Origin: Patiria miniata
Lineage: Eukaryota; Echinodermata; Asteroidea; Valvatida; Asterinidae
Direction: 5' to 3'
NCBI RefSeq assembly: GCF_015706575.1
Contig: NW_024037059.1
Span: 42,135,058 to 42,199,057, forward strand
DNA: 64,000 nt
The notes below the pieces were generated by a model, which saw only the letters and a program-made list of their open reading frames with translations, was not told where the DNA came from and ran no database searches. The first letter of the stretch is position 1. Each line of letters begins with the position of its first letter. This document shows, one piece after another, positions 22,652-25,394 of this stretch. The translations under genes were made by a program, and so were the position numbers.

Positions 22652-23943
22652 CTCCCAAACCCGACGTCCGATTTTTTTTTTCTCTCTCTCTCCCGGCGTC
22701 AGATTTTTTTTTTTTTTTTTTTTTTTTTTCTCTCCCGGCGTCAGATATTTTGTATTCTTTTTTTTTCTCTCTCCGGGCGTCAGATTTTTTTTTTTTTTTT
22801 CTCCCGGCGTCAGAGATATTTTTTTTTTCTCTCTCTCTCTCGGCGTCAGGATTTTTTTTTTTTTTTTTTTTTTTCTCTCTCCCGGCGTCAGGATTTTTTT
22901 TTTTTTTTTGAGGGGGATTCCCCTATTTTTCCAAAACCGAGAGCGGCGTGTCCAGGCTCGCCGCAGATTTTTTCCATTTTGCTCCGGTTCCCCCACCTCC
23001 CCTACTACTAATGGCGTATATCGCGTTTTGGAAATAGACTCTTTATTGATGCCCCGCCGTTCATTCTGTCTCCTGCAGGTTAGCTGGCTACGTAGAGTCT
23101 CTGGCATCCAGAGTGGGAGTCCATCCCAAGGAATTGACTCCAGAGCAGGCGGATATGAGGAAAACACGGTGGATTGCTGGCATTGTAAGTTGAAATAACC
23201 CCCTCCTACCCGACCCCTTCACACACAGTGTCAATGAGGCATGCAAGGTGGAAGGACAAGACAATTTTAATTTTTTGCAGATACGCCTGCAAAAAATTAC
23301 ATGTAAAGTGGCTGCCTGTATTAAAGGTATTCTAGCCATTTCTTTTTTGAGAGACAGTCACCTCGAAATTTATCTGCAGAGTTTTTTTACCCAAATGTAT
23401 CCTAAACTGAATATGAGAAGGGAGGCTTCTGAAACAGCATCATTAATGCAGATAGAAAAAAATGCTCTTAGTTCTTCCACATCTCTGTAATGTACATAAA
23501 AGCTATCAGGGATGTAGCCGATCCTAGATGAAGATCACAAATCAATGATCGAGGTCTAATGTTACTCCTGAGCTGATATTTGCTAGTTCTCTTTAGACTC
23601 CCTGCAAGTCCATCACGAGTCCTCCAGTCCCAATTCAACTCACAAGCTATTCAAATGAGCTTTGACAAAGGCATTCCTTTGTTATTGTTCATCCACTGTT
23701 ACTTGTGACTGGACTAGTGACTGGACTTGTGATTGACTTGTGATAGGAACCGACTGTATATGGAGGTTACACTTGTTTTTATTTTTTTGTGTTTCTGTGT
23801 AGGGTCGGGCTCTAGGTCTTACGATTGGATGCCTTTTAGGAATGTTCCCACTGCTTTTCTTGGGAACCAGGGAGGAAGTTGAGGAGTCACCAACAGAGGG
23901 CGCTGCAGCAGTAACAGGTGACCAGTCGAAGATTCAAGTGTAG
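5182..23943 (+). CDS. TMEM65: TMEM65 homologue, complete, 7 exons (Polinton in intron 5)
   Basis: Exons: 5182-5503, 5782-5826, 6318-6385, 6718-6772, 7099-7141, 23079-23184, 23803-23943. All have GT-AG borders and agreeing phases, summing to 780 nt (259 residues plus TAG). Human TMEM65 is about 240 residues. It is a mitochondrial inner-membrane protein linked to mitochondrial Na+/Ca2+ exchange, also reported at cardiac intercalated discs. Seen here: a basic N-terminus (MAASMRKIGFRRF) fitting a mitochondrial presequence, then conserved PFIGFGFLDNAIMIVAGDYI, TLGISTMAAAALGNLVSDLA, GLAGYVESLASRVGV and GLTIGCLLGMFPLLFLG. These form three hydrophobic helices and an acidic tail. Intron 5 runs from 7,142 to 23,078 and is almost entirely the Polinton. 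The acceptor and its pyrimidine tract lie outside the element and look intact, so splicing may still work across about 16 kb. Confidence 0.92.
5504..7098. other. TMEM65 introns 1-4, no other gene
   Basis: Three introns of more than 300 bp (5,827-6,317; 6,386-6,717; 6,773-7,098) plus one shorter one. They are AT-rich with pyrimidine tracts at the acceptors. I see no other coding exon, RNA gene or clear repeat. Confidence 0.6.
7520..7524 (+). repeat. Target-site duplication, left copy (AATGG)
   Basis: AATGG directly precedes the left end of the Polinton, and the same five bases follow its right end at 23,010. Polinton insertion usually duplicates 6 bp. One further base differs here, so either the duplication was 5 bp or one base has drifted. 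Confidence 0.8.
7525..8134 (+). repeat. Polinton left terminal inverted repeat
   Basis: The outer 130 bp match the inverted right end closely (AGTAGTAGGGGAGGTGGGGG, then the CGGAGC...AAAATCTGCGG and GGGGAATCCCC blocks). Inward come about seven TCTGACGCCGG units separated by GA repeats and long A tracts (7,664-7,945), then a block of ACGTGACCTTGA repeats (7,966-8,134). The inner edge is set by eye, where similarity to the right arm fades. The long poly-F and poly-K frames through here are by-products of the homopolymers and are not genes. Confidence 0.85.
7966..8134 (-). promoter_or_regulatory. Subterminal array of TCAAGGTCA half-sites with adjoining E-boxes (left)
   Basis: Read on the minus strand, TCAAGGTCA occurs at 7,980-7,988, 8,012-8,020, 8,092-8,100 and 8,124-8,132, with one variant at 8,060-8,068. 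The first two copies run straight into CACGTG. TCAAGGTCA is the classical extended half-site of the NR5A (SF-1/FTZ-F1) and ERR orphan nuclear receptors, and CACGTG is the bHLH E-box. The right end of the element holds the matching array. Binding is inferred from the motif alone. Confidence 0.5.
8153..8182. terminator. Terminator-like hairpin inside the left end
   Basis: 11-bp arms AGCTCCTTACC and GGTGAGGAGCT (one wobble) around an 8-base loop, with an A tract before and a T tract after. It could therefore act as a hairpin plus U-run on either strand. It has the same build as the stronger hairpin at 12,095-12,143. A 3'-end-forming role is inferred. Confidence 0.45.
8184..8234 (+). repeat. Short duplicate of the polymerase gene start at the left end
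   Basis: From 8,199 about 26 bp match the first codons of the DNA polymerase gene at the opposite end of the element (encoding MESNMFRPT), preceded by the shared AT-rich motif TTTTTTAATATAAAAA. It is a fossil fragment, best explained if the inverted repeats once reached into the polymerase start or were remade by recombination between ends. Confidence 0.75.
8273..8749 (+). CDS. TFIIB-like transcription factor (Polinton-borne)
   Basis: 158 residues. An N-terminal zinc-ribbon has C13, H16 (or H15), C26 and C29 (KCDHH, then LICETCGEIV), the spacing of TFIIB-family ribbons. A C-terminal helical part (residues about 75-150: CVKRSLIAACYHHV, then VRDLFKVTQNQFNKALKIYD) resembles one cyclin-like repeat as in TFIIB of large DNA viruses. 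TFIIB bridges TATA-bound TBP and RNA polymerase II, so this protein may direct polymerase to the element's own promoters. It is shorter than cellular TFIIB (about 310 residues, two cyclin repeats). It is the only gene of the left arm on the + strand and faces the 218-residue gene tail to tail, 28 bp apart. Start chosen at ATG after TTATTAAATAG. The alternative is a poxvirus-type late transcription factor ribbon protein. I do not recall this gene as a standard Polinton component. Confidence 0.7.
   Translation: MEYFGTSQLGDKCDHHIIIENGFLICETCGEIVSRYFDFSAENVQEDRINWSTLKRNKRKTVEKLILSVCPEQDSEDVQETINKYNELVNYKTLRGNGCVKRSLIAACYHHVVGLDKERVRDLFKVTQNQFNKALKIYDDHYNKGGAEGVVLRGEIEV
8778..9434 (-). CDS. Polinton conserved protein with central hydrophobic region (218 aa)
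   Basis: Residues about 25-60 are charged and helical (KKIEEIRSLILKERDHRERT). Residues about 67-110 form a Gly/Ala/Val-rich hydrophobic block (GLGVVAGAVSIPALLGVISA). A long Lys/Glu-rich coiled-coil follows with INDGDISHEEFLLITRELAK, which recalls uncharacterised proteins in cnidarian Polintons. Likely membrane-active or virion-associated, function unknown. The start at 9,434 is preceded directly by the shared motif TTTTTATATTAAAA. It is tandem with, and 26 bp after, the 393-residue gene. Confidence 0.8.
   Translation of the reverse strand: MSVDGKALYPDISGDVLRLNSNEETKVYRLKKIEEIRSLILKERDHRERTYKKIKRVIDTINYVEIGLEGLGVVAGAVSIPALLGVISAPVGLVLEGTFIGAFGVDILLRIASRRLSAKLKKHDQIKILADSKLNTIEEYVSQAINDGDISHEEFLLITRELAKFNELKQKIRTKTSTKLQKIKNDTDFEKEVKKRVDERLAKEKKFLIEKLTSSNSR
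9435..9451 (-). promoter_or_regulatory. Shared AT-rich promoter-like motif before the 218-aa gene
   Basis: On the minus strand CTTTTTATATTAAAAAC touches the start codon. The same string, or one base different, lies before other element genes (10,656-10,669; 13,676-13,690; 8,184-8,198), which is more than base composition alone would predict. Likely a promoter or start-site motif. Confidence 0.5.
9461..10642 (-). CDS. Polinton putative virion-surface protein (393 aa)
   Basis: I do not recognise a named family for the whole protein. The N-terminal third is mixed alpha/beta (FLINDENVLQKTINDLIKAY). The middle is helical and acidic. The C-terminal third is beta-rich and ends KLTFSISGEKGQVFNN then GEGIIIELEIF, with FLFIHCPQL and RPSDILKIVPV before it. 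That ending pattern recurs in short Polinton and adintovirus proteins and looks like a jelly-roll or fibre-type domain. Divergent from the 463-residue gene across a 41-bp shared upstream region. A penton, fibre or attachment role is a guess from context. Confidence 0.75.
   Translation of the reverse strand: MHSFHLFQNEQTFKLEDVVDNLNGQKSIRVKRVLFNAGYFNISSATEIDWFTQIDGRPAFTTDKPPPIPAEFLSDVHIRTPDRDFIERLLPDIPYHFLINDENVLQKTINDLIKAYEDDRLESVLESNKRKRAIIAERRGLILAAMSSEIPKTELELNTLQSLVRLLYVRERKIFEGEELASKFIEGEMGASELSELRDSREAGVIIRGSLIVTGEDLDFIPPSHLEPLPLGVTGSVIIAPGWYDVDWFDFILNSIPGVSFRIFRESKKVTLVITDVNLKLRLNREVSRLLNLPKGRLVPKVVYTGSYDVNPFKFLFIHCPQLSTSENFFNGRPSDILKIVPVATRKPDIDRAEGFKNLKNGIIDKLTFSISGEKGQVFNNKGEGIIIELEIF
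10643..10683. promoter_or_regulatory. 41-bp bidirectional promoter between divergent Polinton genes
   Basis: The only sequence between start codons of the minus-strand 393-residue gene and the plus-strand 463-residue gene. It contains TTTTTATATTAAAA at 10,656-10,669, the same motif found before other genes of the element. All initiation signals for two genes must fit here unless they lie inside coding sequence. Confidence 0.6.
10684..12075 (+). CDS. Polinton conserved structural-type protein with C-terminal anchor (463 aa)
   Basis: An N-terminal helix rich in Gln/Lys is followed by a mixed domain with FLTPFPDLISDYKISRL and a striking NFAIYCATTGCGVGIDIL motif (about residues 98-117). A conserved stretch is AVDDMETSIDQFQDSLQYAR, then PLNFVVKPGLYLIPSDMNL. 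After about residue 385 come an acidic run, a Pro/Thr repeat linker (TPAPTPTPT) and one membrane segment near the C-terminus (LSLTVGILAIVGMGILAY). This architecture suggests a membrane-anchored virion protein. Family seen in Polintons of other invertebrates as I recall, but not functionally assigned. It converges on the 413-residue gene across a perfect hairpin. Confidence 0.8.
   Translation: MSDFKSLKKQIQSIADQVTRQVNQNVAKRQATTPAHVLDSPYLTGELEITVNASNTFLTPFPDLISDYKISRLNTNDAVLRWKIDPMSFYQNQLNFAIYCATTGCGVGIDILNSNNRYVEALFNFHLYFTVRRILNDMAVAIPGEDSFDALSNTYDRGAFTNICRTFAIDQNKSFKQTRDQKTYGLGRLFLWNEKTKSFLLLPLDYDKNTTTLDDFINPTGDKNWGLDDPKKHDAFFKHWKGYLEQDDIVKMAWLDFIPAKSSFTSAGIIKINESIRSYVYALLGAQAQTKTSVLSPGTGLDAQRQFNVIVEDIINAVDDMETSIDQFQDSLQYARTPLNFVVKPGLYLIPSDMNLRVGTHDGYNNNLQIATQSMNTGLVPDLNSQPQPDDSFDDTDDVAPPTPLEPMTDVVSPTLTPAPTPTPTVLTQEPTKLQTHQDEKLSLTVGILAIVGMGILAYEATR
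12095..12143. terminator. Perfect bidirectional hairpin between convergent Polinton genes
   Basis: Perfect 20-bp arms (AAAAAAAATAAGCCTTACCA and its complement) around a 9-base loop, in the 92-bp gap between the ends of the 463- and 413-residue genes. On either strand it gives a stem closed by A:U pairs and ending in a U run, as expected of a symmetrical 3'-end or termination signal. Palindromic mRNA 3' ends are known in mimivirus. Use here is inferred. Confidence 0.7.
12168..13409 (-). CDS. Polinton coiled-coil membrane protein (413 aa)
   Basis: A strongly acidic N-terminus (DDYDDDDDEAETN) is followed by a small basic domain around YVKTYKGREPLSYRRGG. A long coiled coil covers about residues 180-290. 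The conserved signature TLFREQGVTVVSILAALSLA begins a membrane helix and is typical of a widespread Polinton family in cnidarians. Then come a Pro/Thr linker, an amphipathic Ala/Gly/Leu helix region and a terminal membrane segment (VWALFLGVGALVFAYL) with a basic KRR end. Probably a virion membrane or entry-related protein, function not known. First of a minus-strand run with the 80-, 127- and 192-residue genes upstream of it. Confidence 0.85.
   Translation of the reverse strand: MDGGFEIDPDYERTDDYDDDDDEAETNLDWDDFDTPDTPVDTESVLGTGTISRLSIELIKEDVDSFYKQNNIDPAFIDPNDFEIGKDRNLYVKTYKGREPLSYRRGGQRIYYKLSTLQNKYGTAFIRDTLKIADYKPTLLAKLKDKLEKVQPESIPLTELPRATDEVTEIIDDLQRDTSAQTEGLNYRELQGLDKSLQTLRGNLELNLARLTELDQEIFDAEHELGDHRISEEERRELNDKLSDLDAERSARLEAAKANERGLKSQIARIKETINKILGDDTTLAEKIRTLFREQGVTVVSILAALSLAISTIVSSIVASVRGVGAPTAPSPTPAPTPKGGIKEWISKQLANFASALQKLGVSALGALPGIIGSVLSWIFNALSKSVSWLAEHVWALFLGVGALVFAYLQKRR
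13432..13674 (-). CDS. Small Polinton membrane protein (80 aa)
   Basis: One or two hydrophobic segments: AVISGLVMGYAMVGAKLLKI (about residues 17-36) and TGIISGALATQNWLVTQGIL (about 53-72). The LVMGYAMVGAKLLK...DLSKLSVEDAAKLT pattern is the same as in small proteins of other Polintons that I recall. Too small for an enzyme. The starting ATG follows GTTATATTAAAAACG, a form of the element's shared upstream motif. 22 bp separate it from the 413-residue gene downstream. Confidence 0.75.
   Translation of the reverse strand: MSNFDTNGIANTIYHGAVISGLVMGYAMVGAKLLKIKAPDLSKLSVEDAAKLTGIISGALATQNWLVTQGILPGSIMKTA
13707..14090 (-). CDS. Polinton basic protein with single membrane helix (127 aa)
   Basis: A Pro/Thr/Ala-rich N-terminus is followed by a basic block with KNPKRIQQGKALAEHNRQMK, then one clear membrane helix (MWGAIASIIGVGLLVL, about residues 84-99) and a Pro/Val-rich tail. 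The KNPKR..GK.LAEHN block recurs in Polinton proteins and may bind nucleic acid. Its 5' part overlaps the end of the 192-residue frame by 116 bp, so either two frames are truly shared or the upstream protein's tail is not conserved. A variant of the AT-rich motif (CTAATATAATAA) lies before the start. Confidence 0.7.
   Translation of the reverse strand: MEDQKAATATPAAQPAETETPQPIKTTSSPTVTRVTKTKNPKRIQQGKALAEHNRQMKLKLAKMNVTSDEATSSPDYNSWAMWGAIASIIGVGLLVLKSKVTAPVVQPVPVVTQPTTPIAPKTLDME
13975..14553 (-). CDS. Polinton conserved protein (192 aa)
   Basis: Recognisable segments are LYHLYETKFGNEIVKTVGKY (about residues 56-75), a two-residue acidic stretch then DPIISASMAGMLSDVCYKYG (about 110-130) and FISPLVATIITTKHLKF. 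The order matches a common uncharacterised Polinton protein. The conserved part ends near residue 153. The last 39 residues (Ser/Asp-rich) overlap the next gene and look like an incidental tail. Start at 14,553. A short upstream frame overlaps it by 13 bp. Function unknown. Confidence 0.7.
   Translation of the reverse strand: MEDLKLTLTNEQDHNAEHKDRLCGVIAAGNSRKYLGKEYTVKHIEALDSKELEKLYHLYETKFGNEIVKTVGKYTLSLFSRVLAVVTPVQVLGYNVTIDSEEELTNDLSSDPIISASMAGMLSDVCYKYGTFISPLVATIITTKHLKFNKPNIINGRSESSDSNACSSTSRDRDAPTDKNNVVTDGNESDQD
14541..14693 (-). CDS. Candidate small membrane peptide (50 aa) of the Polinton
   Basis: An open frame of 50 residues begins MIAIFEYLQFLAIIVISINL, with one strong hydrophobic helix at residues 8-24 and a basic C-terminus. 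It has a TTAATAA upstream of its ATG like other genes of the element. Its stop overlaps the first codons of the 192-residue gene by 13 bp, typical of the compact minus-strand block. Nothing else fills the 320-bp gap here. Coding status is unproven. Confidence 0.45.
   Translation of the reverse strand: MIAIFEYLQFLAIIVISINLSFYTYEYLCLCNKVAKATTKLNSFLIKWRT
14773..14882 (-). repeat. 22-bp x5 tandem repeat holding consensus splice-donor strings
   Basis: Five head-to-tail 22-bp units start at 14,773, 14,795, 14,817, 14,839 and 14,861. On the minus (sense) strand each unit contains CTAGGTGAGTAA, a match to the AG|GTRAGT 5' splice-site consensus. The unit nearest the ATPase overlaps its stop codon (14,873-14,875). 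The repeat lies directly downstream of the ATPase gene. Role unknown. Confidence 0.85.
14873..15478 (-). CDS. FtsK/HerA-type (A32-like) DNA packaging ATPase
   Basis: 201 residues, about the usual size for Polinton packaging ATPases. Walker A GKTNSGKT at residues 11-18, Walker B LFIVDD at 90-95 and a sensor-type stretch MAFSGRHVNHSCWLLTQKYN at about 114-133. These identify the A32-like branch that pumps DNA into capsids in poxvirus-to-Polinton relatives. Start at 15,478 lies 50 bp inside the end of the capsid gene, an overlap that suggests coupled expression. The 3' end runs into the 22-bp tandem repeat. The gene is open throughout. Confidence 0.93.
   Translation of the reverse strand: MTQPHCALIVGKTNSGKTKWILDLLESDYKNTFEAIVIICPTIFKNKTYIERKWIQADPEVYLCDPDLYKMTLNEAIDFYSKIFEGVATLFIVDDCSSDQEIKYRKKTCALSKMAFSGRHVNHSCWLLTQKYNSVLKDYRENTAWLALFYCKDKTSFDQALDENDVVPIEERDYIKRRLRDVKYSKLVVYTEPPVSYELLE
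15429..16748 (-). pseudogene. Polinton major capsid protein gene (looks broken, about one break)
   Basis: Fossil copy of the double-jelly-roll major capsid protein gene. The start region has MNVYGKKLNPSRLLKIPRSI. Beta-strand-rich segments such as NLARNLVSEISVRLQGHEII, LDIDILTSHHPFYPSGLNQP and ISDLSLEYEVVTNRDLAITI match Polinton capsid proteins recalled from cnidarians. Such proteins form the trimeric hexons of an icosahedral shell. The gene sits between the packaging ATPase and the 140-residue membrane protein, the usual structural cluster. Not continuously open as it stands. Confidence 0.85.
16765..17187 (-). CDS. Polinton conserved membrane/coiled-coil protein (140 aa)
   Basis: An N-terminal Ala/Gly-rich hydrophobic segment (AVAMMIGGAIVNALAFSGSN) is followed by a basic helical middle (RHDLATEQLSAAKYQWQRER, RLDFLNERIRKQN) with the family-like YNEMTGE and LEDFYEPSDQQ. 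It ends in a membrane helix FIAGGTLLVGFLAYRYLY. This arrangement recurs next to the capsid gene in other Polintons. Possibly a minor virion or scaffold-like protein, function unknown. 16 bp upstream of the capsid gene on the same strand. Confidence 0.8.
   Translation of the reverse strand: MASAVAMMIGGAIVNALAFSGSNFLFSSLRDDGSEERKRHDLATEQLSAAKYQWQRERTKRLDFLNERIRKQNASKETFSNVDQALRYYNEMTGENVELPREPKLEDFYEPSDQQIEKELAFIAGGTLLVGFLAYRYLYI
17230..18234 (+). pseudogene. Polinton integrase gene, retroviral-type (looks broken, about one break)
   Basis: Fossil copy of the DDE integrase that inserts the element into host DNA. Core signatures are DFHQMDVLYLPW (first Asp), LRVDAGTEF (second Asp) and GNHRSQGIVERFNRTLAERL (Glu). 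A C-terminal basic region follows with YLYYPGEQEGG. Transcribed rightward, tail to tail with the polymerase gene, whose end it overlaps by 8 bp, and divergent from the 140-residue gene across 42 bp. Not continuously open as it stands. Confidence 0.85.
18227..22210 (-). CDS. Protein-primed family B DNA polymerase
   Basis: 1,327 residues, open throughout. The N-terminus has two SAP-like short helical repeats (about residues 10-95; LYELKQIVDEQNLEYVPTGY). A C2H2-type finger (FCRRCLCHFTNQNKLDRHIADC region) lies near 395-420. Exonuclease motifs are YADFES (Exo I) and PVFFHNLQNYDAHL (Exo II). Between them lies a CLDCQ then VRDHCHVTGKYRGAAHAYCN zinc/HNH-like insert. Polymerase motifs are YLDANNLYGWAM (A), LMNNSVFGKTMENVR (B) and MYTDTDSLLIVV (C). 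It replicates the element from its ends with a terminal protein primer. Start at 22,210; a fragment of this start is duplicated at the left end of the element. Confidence 0.95.
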   Translation of the reverse strand: MESNMFRPTVKGYSKWNKATLRDYVQRYNIPHNENVSLTRKVYIEGIKNYESQFKNLRKKKLYELKQIVDEQNLEYVPTGYKGRVLKKDLLSAIKTYRQPEYFTESAFRETRRFRNYYRNWELNPRLYNHDLIKFFDSHKEQIVNKIKSELRELRGLKVELVLKIRYRKIKPDGTIETIEAIHYSKPKAVLNQSQIKQVLKEEIEELFKKDERYTNQGSGWAVDTILALYININRYNPARGSSYINLPEHLKIKQAMINVQNKDDECLRWCLRAALGLYTDKVKNQIRNNPKYKINESRPSIYTKDDGLSFKGVDFPTPVDQIPKIERQNNLSINVYGYEGEIYPLYVSKNYGAKEIDLLLISKGDKHHYCWIKYFTRLMYDVTKHKCKKYFCRRCLCHFTNQNKLDRHIADCKGIDAHPSKIVFPTGKPIFDGQPGERDVPILEFKNYRHKQKAPFVIYADFESILQTTTTPTQTLTSKPTHSDKETNTKKINVHKASGYSLVVVRCDGKNVYQETYRGKDASTRFITTLLQLQSDINCIFEKPQTMKYNERAKDHHDKTNACWICEKPIYPNYSSNCQCQKPREPKTIKQKKEYQYKNSKGFIESKCLDCQKSINKFRKVRDHCHVTGKYRGAAHAYCNLKLQIKPGCTPIPVFFHNLQNYDAHLIMQGMTEYDSQTEIQVIAKNSEKYISFSIGNLRFLDSFSFMASSLDKLVKACPKESFQLLKKHFKHPDLLLQKGIYPYEYMNSFDKFQETSLPPIGKFYSRLKDEHISQQDYDRAQRVWNEFNIQNLGEYHDLYVTTDTLLLAGVFENFRRTCITNYGLDPANYFTAPGLSWDALLKHSEVKLELLQDVDKHLFFEKAKRGGISSVGGMRHHKANNQYLDDYDSNKPSSYIAYLDANNLYGWAMSQYLPYSDFKWTPSKPFTEERILTLKKTSNTGYFFEVDLDYPHDLHAKHNDYPLAPENIVIPQAWMSDYQNDLLDTEPSSDVQKLTCTLNPKQKYVLHYVTLQSYLNLGLKLKKVHRVLKFKQAPWMKSYIDKNTQLRTKATSDFEKDFFKLMNNSVFGKTMENVRNRIDGYLLRDNNESDQEKYKKIIQRPSYKTTTPFSECNLSFVETYKTKTLLNKPIYCGVSILDLSKTLMYDFYYNRLKDKYGDQIRLMYTDTDSLLIVVYTDDIYKDMQSHGRHYDFSNYNLDHELYDPTNKKVIGKFKDEFGGKVIQEAVCVRPKMYSILADDNNITLKKAKGVTKSVTDKKLKHRHYYDCIFKNKSKTETMTHIRSENHILYTISQNKLSLSPLDTKRYILPDGINTLAYGHRNLDIN
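22300..23009 (-). repeat. Polinton right terminal inverted repeat
   Basis: Mirror of the left arm: a GGTCACGTGG repeat block (22,300-22,440), about twelve CGGCGTCAGA units separated by T tracts and CT repeats (22,450-22,900), then the conserved outer 100 bp ending CCTACTACT. It is about 100 bp longer than the left arm, mainly through extra homopolymer-linked units. No gene: the long Phe-rich frames are artefacts of T tracts. Confidence 0.85.
22305..22440 (+). promoter_or_regulatory. Subterminal array of TCAAGGTCA half-sites with E-boxes (right)
   Basis: Copies or near-copies of TCAAGGTCACGTGG lie near 22,306 (CCAAGGTCACGTGG), 22,338 (TCAAGGTCGCG), 22,386 (exact) and 22,418 (TCAAAGTCACGTGG). 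They mirror the left-end array and lie about 100-200 bp upstream of the polymerase start, so they could act as its enhancer. Confidence 0.5.
23010..23014 (+). repeat. Target-site duplication, right copy (AATGG)
   Basis: Matches the five bases before the left end. The intron resumes here and the TMEM65 acceptor (TCTCCTGCAG) follows at 23,069-23,078. Confidence 0.8.
23590..23760. repeat. Dispersed GACTTGTGATTG-type repeat, copy 3
   Basis: In the last TMEM65 intron (23,185-23,802). It has ATTCAAATGAGC, AAAGGCATTCCTTTG and then GTGACTGGACTTGTGATTGA, in the same order as the copies at 2,985 and 30,830. The remainder of the intron shows nothing recognisable. Confidence 0.5.
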
Positions 23944-25394
23944 GTAGCAAGCAATATAATGGTATGCACAATTTTTATTTCACTTGGTGCCAGTATGCCA
24001 AAATATTTTGTTGGCCATTTGATACATCATTTGATCCTCAGGGCATTTTCAATACAATCACAATTGCTGGTTGTATGTGAATTTCAAAGTACTGAATATT
24101 ATTGGCTATTGAAAACTGGACAAATTGTTGGTGTGCTCCTCTCAAACAAGAAGTATTTGAATTGTGATGGCAAATCAGCTCCATTCACTTTGTTCTATGT
24201 ACTGCAATGCCAACAAATCCGGTTTAACCTTTTAATTGACAACTAAAGCTTTACGTGACAGGGTTGTTTTTGTGTGTCGATTTTCATTGGGTAGAAGCTG
24301 TTGTTTTTTACTTGTCTAGTCACGAACTAAGTGAATTTTATCTGAGATTTGTTGATCTCATTTTGCTTGCACATCTTTTTGTTATTTTTTAAGTAGTGTC
24401 CGTCTCTTTAATATGCCCTTGTGTAAAGAAGCAACTGTTAAAGAAATGTTCGTCTTAGCTGTAAAACTGTGCAATATTACGATCCATCATATGAAGTGCA
24501 GTATATTATATAAAAATATTGAAGTTTATTGGACTTTTAACCTTTTTGGTTTTGCCGAGTTATAATTCCTTTTGTATTACTATGAAATTCCTAATGAATT
24601 TGTACAAATCTTCGGTTCAGTTCTAAATGGTCCTTACAGCAGTCCTATAAATTCTGGCAGACAGACTCTAAGGGCAGATTTTGGGCTTGAAAATGTCAAT
24701 TATTTCAGATTAAAACAACTTCCATGATTAGATCTTTCAATTCTTTTCTCTTGGTTTGTTATTTAAAGCATTTTTTTTAAAAACAGGAACCTTTTAACCA
24801 AATTGTCCAAAAAGGACCTTTAGAACTGAAATGCTGAAATGATTATGTTATTTATACATCGACTCATCTGCAATGGTTTCTAGGAAATTGAACCTGTTGA
24901 TTTTAACTAGGAATTTTTTTTTGCAAGTTTACAGACCTATCTTCTTTACCTGTTGAACAACTCAATTATGTTTTAAAATGATGTTTTTCTTTCACTGTAG
25001 TATATTGACATTGATTATGTAGCAATCAATTCTGTATCTGTTAGATAAACTGTGTAGTATATTCTCCATGAGAATTGTATAATTTCAAACAATGTCTATT
25101 ACAAATCGACATATTTGAAAATGTGTCCCAACCATGCCATGTCGAGTGATTGTTTTTAGGTAATCTACTTGAAAAAATGATCTATCAGATGTTAACATTC
25201 CTGTAATAGTTTTGCTCTTTTTCGTTTGTTTAACTATAGCAGAGCGGCATTAAGACCAAGGTACACTGAAGAGAGCCATTGTCTTCGCACTTTTCTTGTT
25301 TTGCCCTTAAGGGGTTTATTTTGTGGATTGATTTCCATATCAATCTGCAAACCTAGCCTTTGAAAGCAATAATAAAAAGACATTTGAGGAAAGT
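23944..25394 (+). other. Probable TMEM65 3' untranslated region
   Basis: AT-rich, no coding exon recognised. An AATAAA lies at 25,371-25,376, just before the satellite, and could be the poly(A) signal. That would make a 3' UTR of about 1.4 kb. Inference only. Confidence 0.4.

Larger units (their letters stand above)
7525..23009. mobile_element. Polinton/Maverick element, near-complete, young, about two breaks
   Basis: A 15,485-bp self-synthesising DNA element with terminal inverted repeats starting AGTAGTAGGGGAGGTGGGGG at both ends and an AATGG duplication outside them. It carries the family hallmarks: protein-primed family B DNA polymerase, retroviral-type integrase, A32-like packaging ATPase and a double-jelly-roll capsid protein, plus several membrane or putative virion proteins and a TFIIB-like gene. 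Gene order from the left: TFIIB-like (+), 218-residue (-), 393-residue (-), 463-residue (+), 413-residue (-), 80-residue (-), 127-residue (-), 192-residue (-), a 50-residue ORF (-), ATPase (-), capsid (-), 140-residue (-), integrase (+), polymerase (-). Most genes are open, so the insertion looks recent. The capsid and integrase genes each look broken. Proteins resemble those I recall from cnidarian Polintons. No cysteine protease was recognised. Confidence 0.95.
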
